DNA of 64,000 nt, from the IMG/VR virus record IMGVR_UViG_3300028883_000005, positions 1-64,000 of that record; one strand, given 5' to 3'. Source of the DNA: a virus. Of the stretch, positions 55,368-64,000 are shown piece by piece; the stretch's first letter is position 1, and each line of letters opens with the position of its first letter. A model generated the notes under the pieces. It was not told the origin of the DNA. It searched no databases and saw only the letters and a program-made list of their open reading frames with translations. The translations under genes were made by a program, and so were the position numbers.

Positions 55368-55856
55368 TTACGCCGGGGATAACCCGGGAATTTTGATTTT
55401 ATGCGGAGCGGTCAACAGCTTCCGCGCATTCTTTGGATCAGCCCATGATTTGGTTCGGTCGAGAACAAAGCGATAGGTGTGTGCTCTGCATTCCCACGCC
55501 CCGTCGTCTATCATAAGCCGTTCAATGACTTTGTTCGATGCGAACCGGCACCCCATGGGGATATAGCCACCGCGCATTAACGCTGCCAGCGCATCATGGG
55601 CATGCCCCCCCCGCCCATTGGTGTTCGTATCAATCGTCGGGCCGCTGCAGCCGTCCCATGCAAAGTATTTTCCGACCCACATCCAGCTGTCTGTGCGCAA
55701 AATGATCAGTTCTGTAACAATGGTTTTAGGCGGGAAAATGCCTGTGAAGTACACCATGTCGTTGCGTGATTGGTACTTGAAGCCATCGACGTAGAACAGC
55801 TGCGGGGTTTCAACCATGTCGGTGCTGGCCGCCGAAATAAAGTCGTTCCGTTTCAT
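55368..55856 (-). CDS. DUF1353-like phage protein, 162 aa
   Basis: FAWDGCSGPTI followed by GGHAHDALAALMRGGYI is the core of DUF1353, a small phage protein of unknown function often found near lysis or tail genes. AAAGGA is nine bases before the ATG. The DNA is GC-richer than most of the window. Confidence 0.65.
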   Translation of the reverse strand: MKRNDFISAASTDMVETPQLFYVDGFKYQSRNDMVYFTGIFPPKTIVTELIILRTDSWMWVGKYFAWDGCSGPTIDTNTNGRGGHAHDALAALMRGGYIPMGCRFASNKVIERLMIDDGAWECRAHTYRFVLDRTKSWADPKNARKLLTAPHKIKIPGLSPA

Positions 55857-55871
55857 GACTCGAATTCCTTT

Positions 55872-56270
55872 TTATCTTACTATCTCGAAATGACCGTAAT
55901 CACGCAGTTTGCCGACCTCGTTTTTGAAATTCCAATCGCCATCCCAATCACCCCCCCAGCGCAAGCGGAAGTTGTAGCATTTGGCTATTCCACGCAACAC
56001 GCCGCCCAGTGCTATGAAGCGATCGATATCTTTCCAGTCAACGGGGTAGGGCGCCACGTCGATGGCATCCGACGGCCATTTATTGTGCTTCGATTGTCCG
56101 GCCTTGGCCCTGCTTTTACCTTCTGAATAGAGCTGGTCCTGGATGATGTTGTTGCGATACCCGCAAATCACGGTGAAATCGATCAGATCGATGGCCAAAT
56201 GGGTGAGGGTAATAATTTCTCCGCAGCAAGTCGAAATTTTGTCTTTTGATGCACGGCTCAGAATAGGCAT
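55872..56270 (-). CDS. Endolysin: M15-type L-Ala-D-Glu peptidase, 132 aa
   Basis: FTVICGYRN, SKHNKWPSDAIDVAPYPVDW and DYGHFEI are the metal and active-site blocks of the VanY/M15 endopeptidases (H62, D68 or D71, H127) used as endolysins. It cleaves peptidoglycan stem peptides at lysis. Start at the ATG at 56270 with GGAGG seven bases upstream; an upstream in-frame extension is not supported. No signal peptide, so a holin must release it. Confidence 0.85.
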   Translation of the reverse strand: MPILSRASKDKISTCCGEIITLTHLAIDLIDFTVICGYRNNIIQDQLYSEGKSRAKAGQSKHNKWPSDAIDVAPYPVDWKDIDRFIALGGVLRGIAKCYNFRLRWGGDWDGDWNFKNEVGKLRDYGHFEIVR

Positions 56271-56292
56271 ATCTGCACCTCCATGGCGGCCT

Positions 56293-56610
56293 TCATTTTC
56301 CGAATATGTGTTCGATTCCTTTCCTAAACACGAACACAACACCACCCGCTAACGACAGACAAATAAAAGTAACGATCACGAGGCCTATCTTTTCGCCGCG
56401 CTTTTTGTACCTCGAAAGAAACTTAAGGTCCTCTCGTATAACCTCCACTCCGGCTGAATGTGACCCGTTGCCAACATCGCGGACCATCCCCATGAAATGC
56501 CCCATTTCAAGCTGTGCATCATGTGTGAGCCCGCACATGCAACTTTCTCTCATCTCTTCTTTAATAGCAGCTTTAACAACTCTTTTGAGATCTTCCTCAG
56601 TGATATTCAT
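56293..56610 (-). CDS. Single-span membrane protein, holin-type candidate, 105 aa
   Basis: A long amphipathic start with MCGLTHDAQLEMGHFMGMV, then KKRGEKIGLVIVTFICLSLA (one membrane span) and a basic tail. GGGAG before the ATG at 56610. Directly upstream of the endolysin gene, so a holin or antiholin is likely; not proven. Confidence 0.55.
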   Translation of the reverse strand: MNITEEDLKRVVKAAIKEEMRESCMCGLTHDAQLEMGHFMGMVRDVGNGSHSAGVEVIREDLKFLSRYKKRGEKIGLVIVTFICLSLAGGVVFVFRKGIEHIFGK

Positions 56611-56647
56611 TATCGCTCCCGCCTGCACTCCATGACCAGCCTAGTTA

Positions 56648-57835
56648 TTAATCTCCACCTGTGCGGATACCTAACCCACTAACGCCGGTAATGACCGTTG
56701 ATTCTGTATATGTGACCGTGATTTGGTCCGTTCCTGTGTTGGAGGATGAGTCCGTGGCTGTTACTGTTATTGCGTTTTCGCCGTCAGATAAAACTATATC
56801 CGATATAGTCCAAGAAGTCGTTCCAGAGGCAGACCCAGAGGTCGGTTCGCACGTTGGACAAGCCCATGTTACCGATGAAACCGATACGTTATCAGAAGAT
56901 GTTCCACCTAAACTAACAGTGCTATCATACCCATTGTCGTAGGTTGCGCTTGAGGTTGGAGACGTTATTGTTACTATCGGGTCTGTTGTGTCTTCACCTT
57001 CTGACCGAGCACCTATAGGGCTTGTGCTAACAACAACATCATCAAAATAAAATGATGTAACTGTGCTGGAAGACGGATTCATGTACCGCCAACCGGATAT
57101 TCTAATGTCGCTGAGTTCGGCCGTAAACCCAGGTATGTTCTGGTCGATCATTACTGCATTTTCGTTGATCCATATAGAAAAGAGGTTATTTTGGTTATCC
57201 AGCATAAACTCAACCAACACCCACTCCTCGGTATGCTCAGTCCAGTCAAATGCAGTCCTGCCGCCATTTACGGAATATCGGTAATCCCCTCCGTTGGTGG
57301 CCACAGCAAGGTACTTTCCTCCGTCGCACCCTGAGTAGTTGTATTGGCAATTGATGAAATCTATAATTCCACCAGCCGCGAAATATGAATTTAAAAATAT
57401 AAGATGGGTAGATGTCCACTCTGTCCCCGGTACAACATAAAGATAAAACCTTAGATATATTTTATTGTGTGCAGATCCAAGGCTGTAAAGTATGTCGCAT
57501 CCCGGCCCCTCCGTTCCAACACCATAGCTTGTACATTTAAGCGAGCTTGTCCCAGAATTTTTTATACTTGTCTGTATTTCATTAAGCGATGACATAGCGG
57601 TATCATTTGGTGTAAATCCATGCCAAGGCGAACACCGCGAATCGGAAGAACAGGCACCGTCGTCTGGGCGGGCACAACTTGAACACCTCGGGTAAGGCCA
57701 ATCTTCTGCCGGTGGTGAATCCTGATCCCAATCCTCACAAAGCAGCCACCCCGTACCTCCCTCGGAGCAATTGTCATACGCCCAAAGATTGGAGCATAAA
57801 AGAAGTACTGCTAAAATAATGATAAACTTTTTCAT
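56648..57835 (-). CDS. Exported Ig-like and jelly-roll-type protein, 395 aa
   Basis: A Sec signal (MKKFIIILAVLLLCSNLWAY, cleavage after WA), a Cys-rich stretch (residues 40-75, CSSCARPDDGACSSDSRC), a beta-rich region with WVLVEFMLDNQNNLFSIWIN (a concanavalin-like layout), then an Ig-like/bacterial-Ig domain from about 285 (DPIVTITSPTS, GGTSSDNVSV, DGENAITVTATDSSSN). This looks like a carbohydrate-binding surface or tail protein. Overlaps the upstream stop (TGATG). Confidence 0.65.
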   Translation of the reverse strand: MKKFIIILAVLLLCSNLWAYDNCSEGGTGWLLCEDWDQDSPPAEDWPYPRCSSCARPDDGACSSDSRCSPWHGFTPNDTAMSSLNEIQTSIKNSGTSSLKCTSYGVGTEGPGCDILYSLGSAHNKIYLRFYLYVVPGTEWTSTHLIFLNSYFAAGGIIDFINCQYNYSGCDGGKYLAVATNGGDYRYSVNGGRTAFDWTEHTEEWVLVEFMLDNQNNLFSIWINENAVMIDQNIPGFTAELSDIRISGWRYMNPSSSTVTSFYFDDVVVSTSPIGARSEGEDTTDPIVTITSPTSSATYDNGYDSTVSLGGTSSDNVSVSSVTWACPTCEPTSGSASGTTSWTISDIVLSDGENAITVTATDSSSNTGTDQITVTYTESTVITGVSGLGIRTGGD

Positions 57836-58497
57836 CAGTTCATCTCCGCTATTACAGATATATTGTACCCAGAGGAAACTTCTGTTGCCGAAGATGGATC
57901 AAAATTGGACAGAGTGGCACCGCCACTCATTGCTATGTACCAGTAATTACCTCCGCTTGTCCATCCACTCGAATGAATATCAAAGTCTGTGTCAGAGCCG
58001 TCAACAACACAGCCGATGGCATAATTCTTAGCTGATTCCAGGCACACCGTATCGTCTAAGGTAACAACAATAGCTTGACCCTGTGTATTGTTTCCCTCTC
58101 CTGTATTTGGGCCGTCTGCTAGCAGGGTGGCAGTTGAGGCGTTTTCGATTTCCCAAATACCGCAATTGATATAATTCCCAGAATCAAGCATGCGCATGTT
58201 TACGGTTATTTGGTTAACAGTACCATCAGAAGATGTGTCCGTTGTGTAAACGTCAAAAATCAATACATCTTCTGAGTCAACCTGCCTATTGCCATCTGTT
58301 GTATTTAATCCAAGACCGGCAGATACACCACCAGCGCAGGATGGCGCACCACTCGCCACCGATTGGCCTTCCCGCGTGTCAGTAGCATTTTGGCCTTCCC
58401 ATGTATCTGTCCCAGATTGGCCTTCAAACGTATCTACATCGGCAAAAACGAATGCGGCAAAAAGGAGTATTAATAATATAGTTAGTAATTTTTTCAT
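57835..58497 (-). CDS. Exported beta-rich protein, 220 aa
   Basis: Signal peptide MKKLLTILLILLFAAFVFAD, a threefold repeat of the form (F/W/R)EGQ(S/N) (TFEGQSGTDTWEGQ and on), then a beta-sandwich-like domain (residues about 50-220) with two Cys pairs possible. Likely a tail or receptor-binding accessory. TAATG overlap with the upstream gene. Confidence 0.6.
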   Translation of the reverse strand: MKKLLTILLILLFAAFVFADVDTFEGQSGTDTWEGQNATDTREGQSVASGAPSCAGGVSAGLGLNTTDGNRQVDSEDVLIFDVYTTDTSSDGTVNQITVNMRMLDSGNYINCGIWEIENASTATLLADGPNTGEGNNTQGQAIVVTLDDTVCLESAKNYAIGCVVDGSDTDFDIHSSGWTSGGNYWYIAMSGGATLSNFDPSSATEVSSGYNISVIAEMN

Positions 58498-61352
58498 TAC
58501 TCAACCTCTTGATATGGCCGTGAGAAGTCAAAGTATATTTCGGAATCAGACAAGGCCCATCCAATTATTTGAACAGCAGAGTTGGATGTAGACGGGGCTG
58601 TCTGGGTTAGGCCTCCTGCTGTTTCTGAAAGATAAACAAAACCACCTGGAGTAAGCCCTGTCCATCCTTCATTTCTCACAACACCTTTAACGAGAATCTT
58701 TGCTTCATTCCCGTCTGTACAGGCAGCCACAGATAGTCCAAATGCAGGAAATTCTCCTGCTGCATCAGCATCTGCCTGATGCCAAGGATCTGCATCATTT
58801 TGTATCGAAACTAAATCCCACTGTGTGAGGTTCTCACCGCAGTTTCTGCCGGTGATAGTAATGCCATTGAATTCATCATCATCCATTCCATCGGCATCCG
58901 CCATTATTTCCACATCTGAATCATCATCTAGTGTAACCCCTTTCACCGCTAAAGTGATAGCTGCTGATTCTGATCCAGAGTTAGCTACGGTAACATCACT
59001 ATTACCAGAATCTGCTATAGTAGCTACATAGTTACCAGTAGTATCTGTTCCCATTGCTACGGCATTTGCCGAAATGCTACCATCCGACTCTAAATCGGCA
59101 GCATCCTCCCACTCAATACTCGCATCTGTATCGTCTAGATTAGCTGAGGCAAGACCAACGGCCGCAGCAGTTGGTGCTCCATTATCTCCTAGATAGGTTA
59201 TATTATCCCAGTTAATATGTTCGTTATCTATAGAATCAGTATTATAATTATCTGAATCTATAACATCGGCACCATTGAAATCTGTAAATGCCGTTGTTCC
59301 GTCGAGTATATTTGAAAACTGAGTTTGAATGTTACCAGTAAGATTATCTAAATAACCTATCTCTGTTGCTGTTATAGCGGAAGCGGAAGGTTCTCCATCG
59401 GCATCTGAAACAATAGCTCTGCTTCCTGTTACAGTTACACCCTCAATTGTACCATCACCTGTCCAAACTCCCCACTGATGGTTAGAAGGGGTTCCTACTT
59501 TGGATACATCGCCTCCTCCCATTCCTCCTACATAATCTATAACTGCGGCACAAGTTGGGATGGTAGTATCATTATCGTTGCTTCCTATTCCTTCAGATTC
59601 GATAACCAGCGCGGCGGCTGCGATGTCTCCTATTACAATGTCGCCTACTTGAACAGCGGAGCCACCAACGTAAATAGATTTAGTTGTTTCCCACCTATCA
59701 TCAGATTCATCAAAACGTAGTATTTCTGTTCTGGTTCCTCCTTGAATAGTGGTTATCCAAAAATCCGCATCTTCTGAGTCTTCTGTTGTGGTTTCAAAAT
59801 TACCATAGATCCTGAAAGTTTCTTTATCAGCATCCTCAGACCCCTCCCCATCGCTATCTAATAAAGAAATAAAAGGGTCAGATGCTGCGTTAAATCCCTC
59901 TACTAGGGATTGAGCTATTAAATTATCATCCGTATCGTCTCCGTTTAAGCGGTCAGGGTCTATATCATTAGAATCTGAATCCTCTTTATTACCAAGAGCT
60001 GTAGCTACAGCACCGGAACTAGGCACAGTGCTCGCTGTGCCTCCATCTGAAAGATCAGTATCTACAGGAAGTCTAGCATACTCCAAAGTACCTGAAGAGA
60101 AAAAAGCTGTGGCAGAATCTCCAGCATTAGCTGTGGTGGCGGTGGTTGCTAAATCTACCGTGATGTCGTTTGGAACTTGACTATCGGTTACAGCACCCTG
60201 GAGATTAGATAAAGTTAAAACACCTTCTAAAGCAGTTTGGAATCCTGCTATTGCTGCCATTGCAGCATAGTCCGCAGCGGTCACCAGAGACAGTCCATTT
60301 GCACTAACCACATTTTCTGCAGATAGACCAGCCTCGATCTCGCTTGTCAAATAGGAAGCATCTGTAGGAGCTCCTGAAGTACTCGGCCATGAGTCGTCTA
60401 TGGCTTTAAAAAGCTCGTCTATGGTGTCATCGTCTGCATCTCCGTAGTTATTATAGGTATTTCCTGCGGACAGGTCCGTAAAGGCAGTGTCTCCTATAGC
60501 TGCTCCTACTCCTATAGAAGTTACACCTGTTTGTAAAATGCTAATAGCACCTGAGATTTGAACTGCTTCTATTCTGCTATCACCAACGCCGTCGTAAATG
60601 AGCATTTGGGCATTGTTCATTCCTGTGATTTCAGCAGTTACACCATCTAAAGTAGTATCGCTACCACCAGCCCCCTCCACTGCTGTCTCTAAAGCTTGCA
60701 GAGCTGCTTTGATGGTTACATTGTCATTGATTGTGGTTCCGGTGAACTCTCCGAGGTGTTGCGCTCCATCAGCAACACCAGAAAGTGTAATAAGATCATC
60801 AACAGACATGGCTGCCTGGACGGCTGAAGCATCTGCCATACCTAATAAATTTGAAGCATAGGCTCCTAGAGAAAGGGAACTCTCAAGGCTTGCGGCAGAG
60901 TTAATACCTAATGTAGCTAGCATTGTAGCAGCATTGGCATCGTCCAATAAAGTTTCTGCAAAGGCAGATATACTGGTATTGTCAAGCATTGCGAGCGTGA
61001 TAGATCCGGCCTCAACACCGTCAGGAAGGCCGTCGAAATCAGGATCATGCTGAGCCAAGTAATCTCGTATATCGTCCTTAGAATAGGAATGAGTCTCGTC
61101 ACCATTTCCACCGTCAGCTATTGTAGCGTCCACAACCTCGGTAGTTCCCGTTCCGCAAAGACCAGGTTCTATCGTTTTTGTGGCCCAGTTAATAACCCAA
61201 CAATAACCATCCTCACCTGCTATTGGAGTCTGGAAGGTGAATCCCTTTACTGGGTTTGGAGAGGTGCCTTGCATTGCACCACAAAATGCAGTGGTGGGTA
61301 TTAGAATAAATAATAGAATAAATAATAGAAAAACTATCCAGAGTCTTTTCAT
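58497..61352 (-). CDS. Long tail-fibre-like protein with signal sequence, 951 aa
   Basis: Ser/Thr/Asp/Ala-rich with many short repeating turns (such as SLATVTAADYA, SDGGTASTVPSSGAVATAL and repeated ITATEIGYLDNLTGNIQTQ), typical of phage fibre shafts. The C-terminal 110 residues (WTGLTPGGFVYLSETAGGLT, and IIGWALSDSEIYFDFSRP) form a compact head as in tail-fibre tips. Unusually, it starts with a hydrophobic signal-like segment (MKRLWIVFLLFILLFILIPT, then TAFCG). Start at the ATG at 61352 behind AGGTGG. Confidence 0.7.
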   Translation of the reverse strand: MKRLWIVFLLFILLFILIPTTAFCGAMQGTSPNPVKGFTFQTPIAGEDGYCWVINWATKTIEPGLCGTGTTEVVDATIADGGNGDETHSYSKDDIRDYLAQHDPDFDGLPDGVEAGSITLAMLDNTSISAFAETLLDDANAATMLATLGINSAASLESSLSLGAYASNLLGMADASAVQAAMSVDDLITLSGVADGAQHLGEFTGTTINDNVTIKAALQALETAVEGAGGSDTTLDGVTAEITGMNNAQMLIYDGVGDSRIEAVQISGAISILQTGVTSIGVGAAIGDTAFTDLSAGNTYNNYGDADDDTIDELFKAIDDSWPSTSGAPTDASYLTSEIEAGLSAENVVSANGLSLVTAADYAAMAAIAGFQTALEGVLTLSNLQGAVTDSQVPNDITVDLATTATTANAGDSATAFFSSGTLEYARLPVDTDLSDGGTASTVPSSGAVATALGNKEDSDSNDIDPDRLNGDDTDDNLIAQSLVEGFNAASDPFISLLDSDGEGSEDADKETFRIYGNFETTTEDSEDADFWITTIQGGTRTEILRFDESDDRWETTKSIYVGGSAVQVGDIVIGDIAAAALVIESEGIGSNDNDTTIPTCAAVIDYVGGMGGGDVSKVGTPSNHQWGVWTGDGTIEGVTVTGSRAIVSDADGEPSASAITATEIGYLDNLTGNIQTQFSNILDGTTAFTDFNGADVIDSDNYNTDSIDNEHINWDNITYLGDNGAPTAAAVGLASANLDDTDASIEWEDAADLESDGSISANAVAMGTDTTGNYVATIADSGNSDVTVANSGSESAAITLAVKGVTLDDDSDVEIMADADGMDDDEFNGITITGRNCGENLTQWDLVSIQNDADPWHQADADAAGEFPAFGLSVAACTDGNEAKILVKGVVRNEGWTGLTPGGFVYLSETAGGLTQTAPSTSNSAVQIIGWALSDSEIYFDFSRPYQEVE

Positions 61353-61361
61353 TTTTTCCAC

Positions 61362-61760
61362 CTAGTCCATATATATAATTTCTAAGGTGTCGCTGGCGGA
61401 ATCCGCGATAGCATAAAATATTGTTTTTCCTGGATATGCTACTATCGCTAAACTCATATTGAAATCCACCAACATATACGCGCTGGGATTGGATTGTGTA
61501 GCCAAGCGCCAAGAATTCCCTGACCTAGTTTTTATGTAGATAGACTTACAATAGACTTCAGGAGGTAATGTGATTGCTACATATGAAGCTGAGGTTATAG
61601 AAACATTTTGAACTCTGATTACAGAGCTAACTGCTTGGATCGCACTACCTTGAACATCTCTAGGTAGTGGTTTAGATGTTGCACCATAAATAACTAATGG
61701 TGCCGCAAAAGTAACAAACAACAACAATACCAAAATCAAAAGTTTTTTAAGGGTAATCAT
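61362..61760 (-). CDS. Exported beta-rich protein, 132 aa
   Basis: Signal segment ITLKKLLILVLLLFVTFAAP, then a small beta protein with VSSVIRVQNVSITSASYVAI. AAGGAGG six bases before the ATG at 61760. Fourth consecutive late-region product with a Sec-like signal. Function unknown. Confidence 0.6.
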   Translation of the reverse strand: MITLKKLLILVLLLFVTFAAPLVIYGATSKPLPRDVQGSAIQAVSSVIRVQNVSITSASYVAITLPPEVYCKSIYIKTRSGNSWRLATQSNPSAYMLVDFNMSLAIVAYPGKTIFYAIADSASDTLEIIYMD

Positions 61761-61784
61761 TTTACACCTCCTTATACCATACAT

Positions 61785-61811
61785 AGTATATCCGCCTTGC
61801 TTTTTCAACAA
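61785..61811 (-). promoter_or_regulatory. Possible leftward promoter for the tail/lysis genes
   Basis: On the minus strand a good TATACT (-10, 61785-61790) with a weak TTGTTG (61806-61811) 15 bases upstream. Low confidence because spacing and -35 are poor. Confidence 0.35.
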
Positions 61812-61825
61812 TAAAGTTTTAAAAT

Positions 61826-62002
61826 CTACTTCTCAGATAAAGCTTTTTGGAGTTTTTTAATTTCCTCTCTGAGAACTCGATTTTCAGACTCCAGAGTAGA
61901 CACCGCCTCGGTTGCCATCGCGAGCTCCCTGGCGTATCTCCCTAGCCATTGATCGTATTTAGAAATATCCACATACTGAACAGGTGATTTATTTTCGGGC
62001 AT
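61826..62002 (-). CDS. Small coiled-coil protein, 58 aa
   Basis: ATG at 62002 behind GAGGAG (seven bases). The C-terminal half is a coiled coil (LESENRVLREEIKKLQKAL), like small tail chaperones or fibre adaptors. Starts 14 bases inside the end of the tail gene upstream. Confidence 0.6.
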   Translation of the reverse strand: MPENKSPVQYVDISKYDQWLGRYARELAMATEAVSTLESENRVLREEIKKLQKALSEK

Positions 62003-64000
62003 TCCTAATCTCCTCTTCTAAACTTATAATTTTGATGTTTAAAAATTCTATTGCAGAGGCTAAATCTTGACAGAACACATCTGTAGCTCTGTGGGCACCA
62101 AAGGACAAGCCTATAGCAGATTTCAATGCAAAATAAGGTTTACCATCAGGATCTAACAAAGTTTCCTTAGTTTTCTTATTTTTAGTTGTAAACCAATCAG
62201 GAAGAGAATTATCATCTATAATACGAAACCCTGTTCTTTCATCATATTCTGAAGAAGGTCTTATAGAACTTATCACAGATAAGTCATCTATATGTTCTAT
62301 CAACCCATTAGTCTTTCTCCTCTCGTCCAAATAAGGGATATCTGCAACATTTTGAAAATCATCTGCATAAATATCATCTGCAGCTTTGGCGGCGGTGAAC
62401 ACATCTAAAACTTTATGAGATGAAGGCCAAATTTCCTCACTCCCGTCTGCCAACTTATAAAAATCTATTTGTAGGCCACCATCCCCGGCGACATGGTTTC
62501 TTAAATCTATTCTAAATCTAGAATACGAATCGTTTTGTAAAATCTCTAGAGAAGCAGATTGCGTACCGTAATCTTCATCTAAAAGATCTAATGTTATATT
62601 GCTCCTTGCTGCCATAAAAGCAGTAGAGAATCTGTTTCCTAAATAAAAACCATTACCCATCATTAGTTGAGTTACATTATCTGCCTCCGGCTCTAAAATA
62701 AAACGATTGCCGTCTGTATCTGCCCCCATAATTGTAGAGTAAGAGGTTCCATTGAAAAGAATTTTTCCGGGGTCACTATCATTTCCTTCCAATGTTATAT
62801 CCGCCCCATCTGCGATTACTAAGCCTTCAGGTTGATTAACCGTTAAAACTGCATTATCTAAATCAAAAGACAAATTTCCGTTTGTGGACTCCAAAACTCC
62901 TGAAATCAGCTTATCTGCAGACAGATATTTTACATGTTGATCTAAAACAGATAAATTCTTTATATAAGCTGAACCTATTACCTGATTAGCAGTGGCCGTC
63001 CAGGCCATAGTGTGTGTTCCACTATTATTGGTAGCAATTATAAAGTCCCCTTCATCTAGTGAAGGTTCTGTGGCGGCCGCAGAATAACTACTGTCTCCGT
63101 TATTCCACCAAACATAAGCTAAGTTAGTATTTCCTGCGGCAATTGTATATTCTGTACCATTATAATAAAGTTTGTGCTCTGTCCAAGAAATATAACCTGC
63201 AGACGGGTCATCGTCTGCCCAAGCATCGTCTACTAATACAGGTATTTCGGTGAAAGCACCACTCAGCTGAGCTATGTCTGAAATTGCGGTGGAGGGTAGG
63301 TAAATAGAACCTGTGGTGTCGTTATCATCTGCAGCACTACTCTCATTTCCAAAAGTATCTACCGCTTTAACTTCAAAATAAAGGTCGGCTCCAGAAGGAT
63401 AACTCTCAGCCTGTGAGTCCGTTAAAAAAACAAATGCCCTTCTATCGTATTTATCATTTTCTATCCAACTTCCCCACCCTTCAGATTCTACTTGGAATCT
63501 GTACTCATAATGATCAAGGTCTCTTTCTGATCCTAAATTCCATTGGTATGCTAAACCATTCATATAAGGTGTAGAAGATAAACCATCAGGAGTGGCGGGT
63601 GCGGCATTTGTGAAAGTTACCACAGAAGATACAGATTCATCTAAGCTTCCCATCTCCACCGCTGCTATTCTAACTTTAACAGAGTTGGAAGGGGCACCGC
63701 TGTTATCTGAAACATTTTGCTCGTATGTATAAACATAATTATTTACAAAGGAGTCTACCTTTTTAGGAACTTCTATACTACGCAGAACTGCTGTTTCCCC
63801 AGAATTTAAAAACTCTAATCTCACATGAGATAATGTTATGATCTCAGGTTCAGTCCAAGAAATATCTAGATCTCTACTAGCCCAGGTTTGATTGCCTGTA
63901 TCTGTGCATTCTATGTCTGTTACGGCTTCAATTCCATCGCCTTCGATCGTTACTGTTTCAGAACTTGTCCAATCAGAAAGCATTCCATAAACGCTTTCTG
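61989..64000 (-). CDS. Tail tip / host-specificity protein, C-terminal part (cut by window edge)
   Basis: The frame is open to the edge, so the N-terminus lies outside; about 670 residues are visible. Fibronectin type III-like repeats (DLDISWTEPEIITLSHVRLE, then YQWNLGSERDLDHYEYRF) are followed by a beta-helix-like region (LESTNGNLSFDLDNAVLTV, DPGKILFNGTSYSTIMGAD). The end (PYLDERRKTNGLIEHIDDL, then NIKIISLEEEIRN) resembles the S74-type intramolecular chaperone that is cut off after trimer folding; its catalytic Ser/Lys cannot be assigned by eye. This layout is typical of lambda J-like central fibres. Confidence 0.7.
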   Translation of the reverse strand, partial: ESVYGMLSDWTSSETVTIEGDGIEAVTDIECTDTGNQTWASRDLDISWTEPEIITLSHVRLEFLNSGETAVLRSIEVPKKVDSFVNNYVYTYEQNVSDNSGAPSNSVKVRIAAVEMGSLDESVSSVVTFTNAAPATPDGLSSTPYMNGLAYQWNLGSERDLDHYEYRFQVESEGWGSWIENDKYDRRAFVFLTDSQAESYPSGADLYFEVKAVDTFGNESSAADDNDTTGSIYLPSTAISDIAQLSGAFTEIPVLVDDAWADDDPSAGYISWTEHKLYYNGTEYTIAAGNTNLAYVWWNNGDSSYSAAATEPSLDEGDFIIATNNSGTHTMAWTATANQVIGSAYIKNLSVLDQHVKYLSADKLISGVLESTNGNLSFDLDNAVLTVNQPEGLVIADGADITLEGNDSDPGKILFNGTSYSTIMGADTDGNRFILEPEADNVTQLMMGNGFYLGNRFSTAFMAARSNITLDLLDEDYGTQSASLEILQNDSYSRFRIDLRNHVAGDGGLQIDFYKLADGSEEIWPSSHKVLDVFTAAKAADDIYADDFQNVADIPYLDERRKTNGLIEHIDDLSVISSIRPSSEYDERTGFRIIDDNSLPDWFTTKNKKTKETLLDPDGKPYFALKSAIGLSFGAHRATDVFCQDLASAIEFLNIKIISLEEEIRNARK

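Noticed and set aside
1-64000. Prophage interpretation
   Set aside because: No integrase, attachment-site pair or flanking bacterial gene is visible in the window.

Overview
This window looks like a large internal segment of a tailed dsDNA phage genome (Caudoviricetes). The evidence is a terminase pair at the left edge, a phage-encoded replisome in the middle, and lysis and tail genes at the right edge. The DNA is mostly AT-rich, genes are packed with many ATGA/TAATG stop-start overlaps, and nearly every gene has an AGGAGG-type ribosome binding site, so the host is a bacterium. The host lineage cannot be read from the sequence. I saw no integrase, tRNA or rRNA gene and no CRISPR array.

Layout: (1) 1-3320, minus strand: terminase large subunit (cut by the window edge), probable small subunit, a methyltransferase and small zinc-finger or DNA-binding proteins, driven by a sigma70-like promoter at 3345-3374. 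(2) 3375-5500: a control region with divergent promoters, a 75-bp tandem duplication, two strong terminators and two tiny membrane peptides. (3) 5500-13560, plus strand: many small accessory genes (winged helix, MerR-like, zinc ribbon, a protein with 27 Cys-x-x triplets, a DUF932 protein). (4) 13570-19290: SF2 helicase, DnaG-like primase, a possible initiator/loader and a DnaB-like helicase, with a long hairpin RNA candidate between primase and initiator. (5) 19280-27046: a 7-deazaguanine cluster (QueD, QueE, FolE, a second QueD-like T-fold protein, a radical SAM enzyme, a glycosyltransferase resembling tRNA-queuosine mannosyltransferase, and DpdA). (6) 27092-48277: beta clamp, UDG-family A polymerase fusion, DnaQ-like exonuclease, clamp loader, UvsY-like protein, SSB, RecA/UvsX, FEN-type 5' nuclease, resolvase-like nuclease, ATP ligase, PD-(D/E)XK nuclease, a Rad50/SbcC split into two genes around an SbcD nuclease, and a NADAR protein. 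(7) 48261-64000, minus strand: glycosyltransferases, a methyltransferase and a sulfotransferase, then lysis genes and tail-fibre genes, several with N-terminal Sec-type signal sequences.

How it works together: the plus-strand block supplies an almost complete replication and recombination machine. The deazaguanine cluster probably makes a modified guanine that DpdA places in phage DNA; the adjacent radical SAM and queuosine-mannosyltransferase-like genes suggest that the base is decorated further. The minus-strand block supplies packaging, surface-glycan chemistry, lysis and host recognition.

Structure beyond the genes: a ~60-bp dispersed repeat occurs five times between genes and once, diverged, inside the Rad50 N-half gene; two copies flank the sulfotransferase-glycosyltransferase block. 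About eight plus-strand promoters share a TTTATC box at fixed distance from the -10. Two small-gene leaders fold into the same covarying RNA shape, and the recA leader forms a compact three-way junction. Functions are assigned from motifs read by eye; no searches were run.
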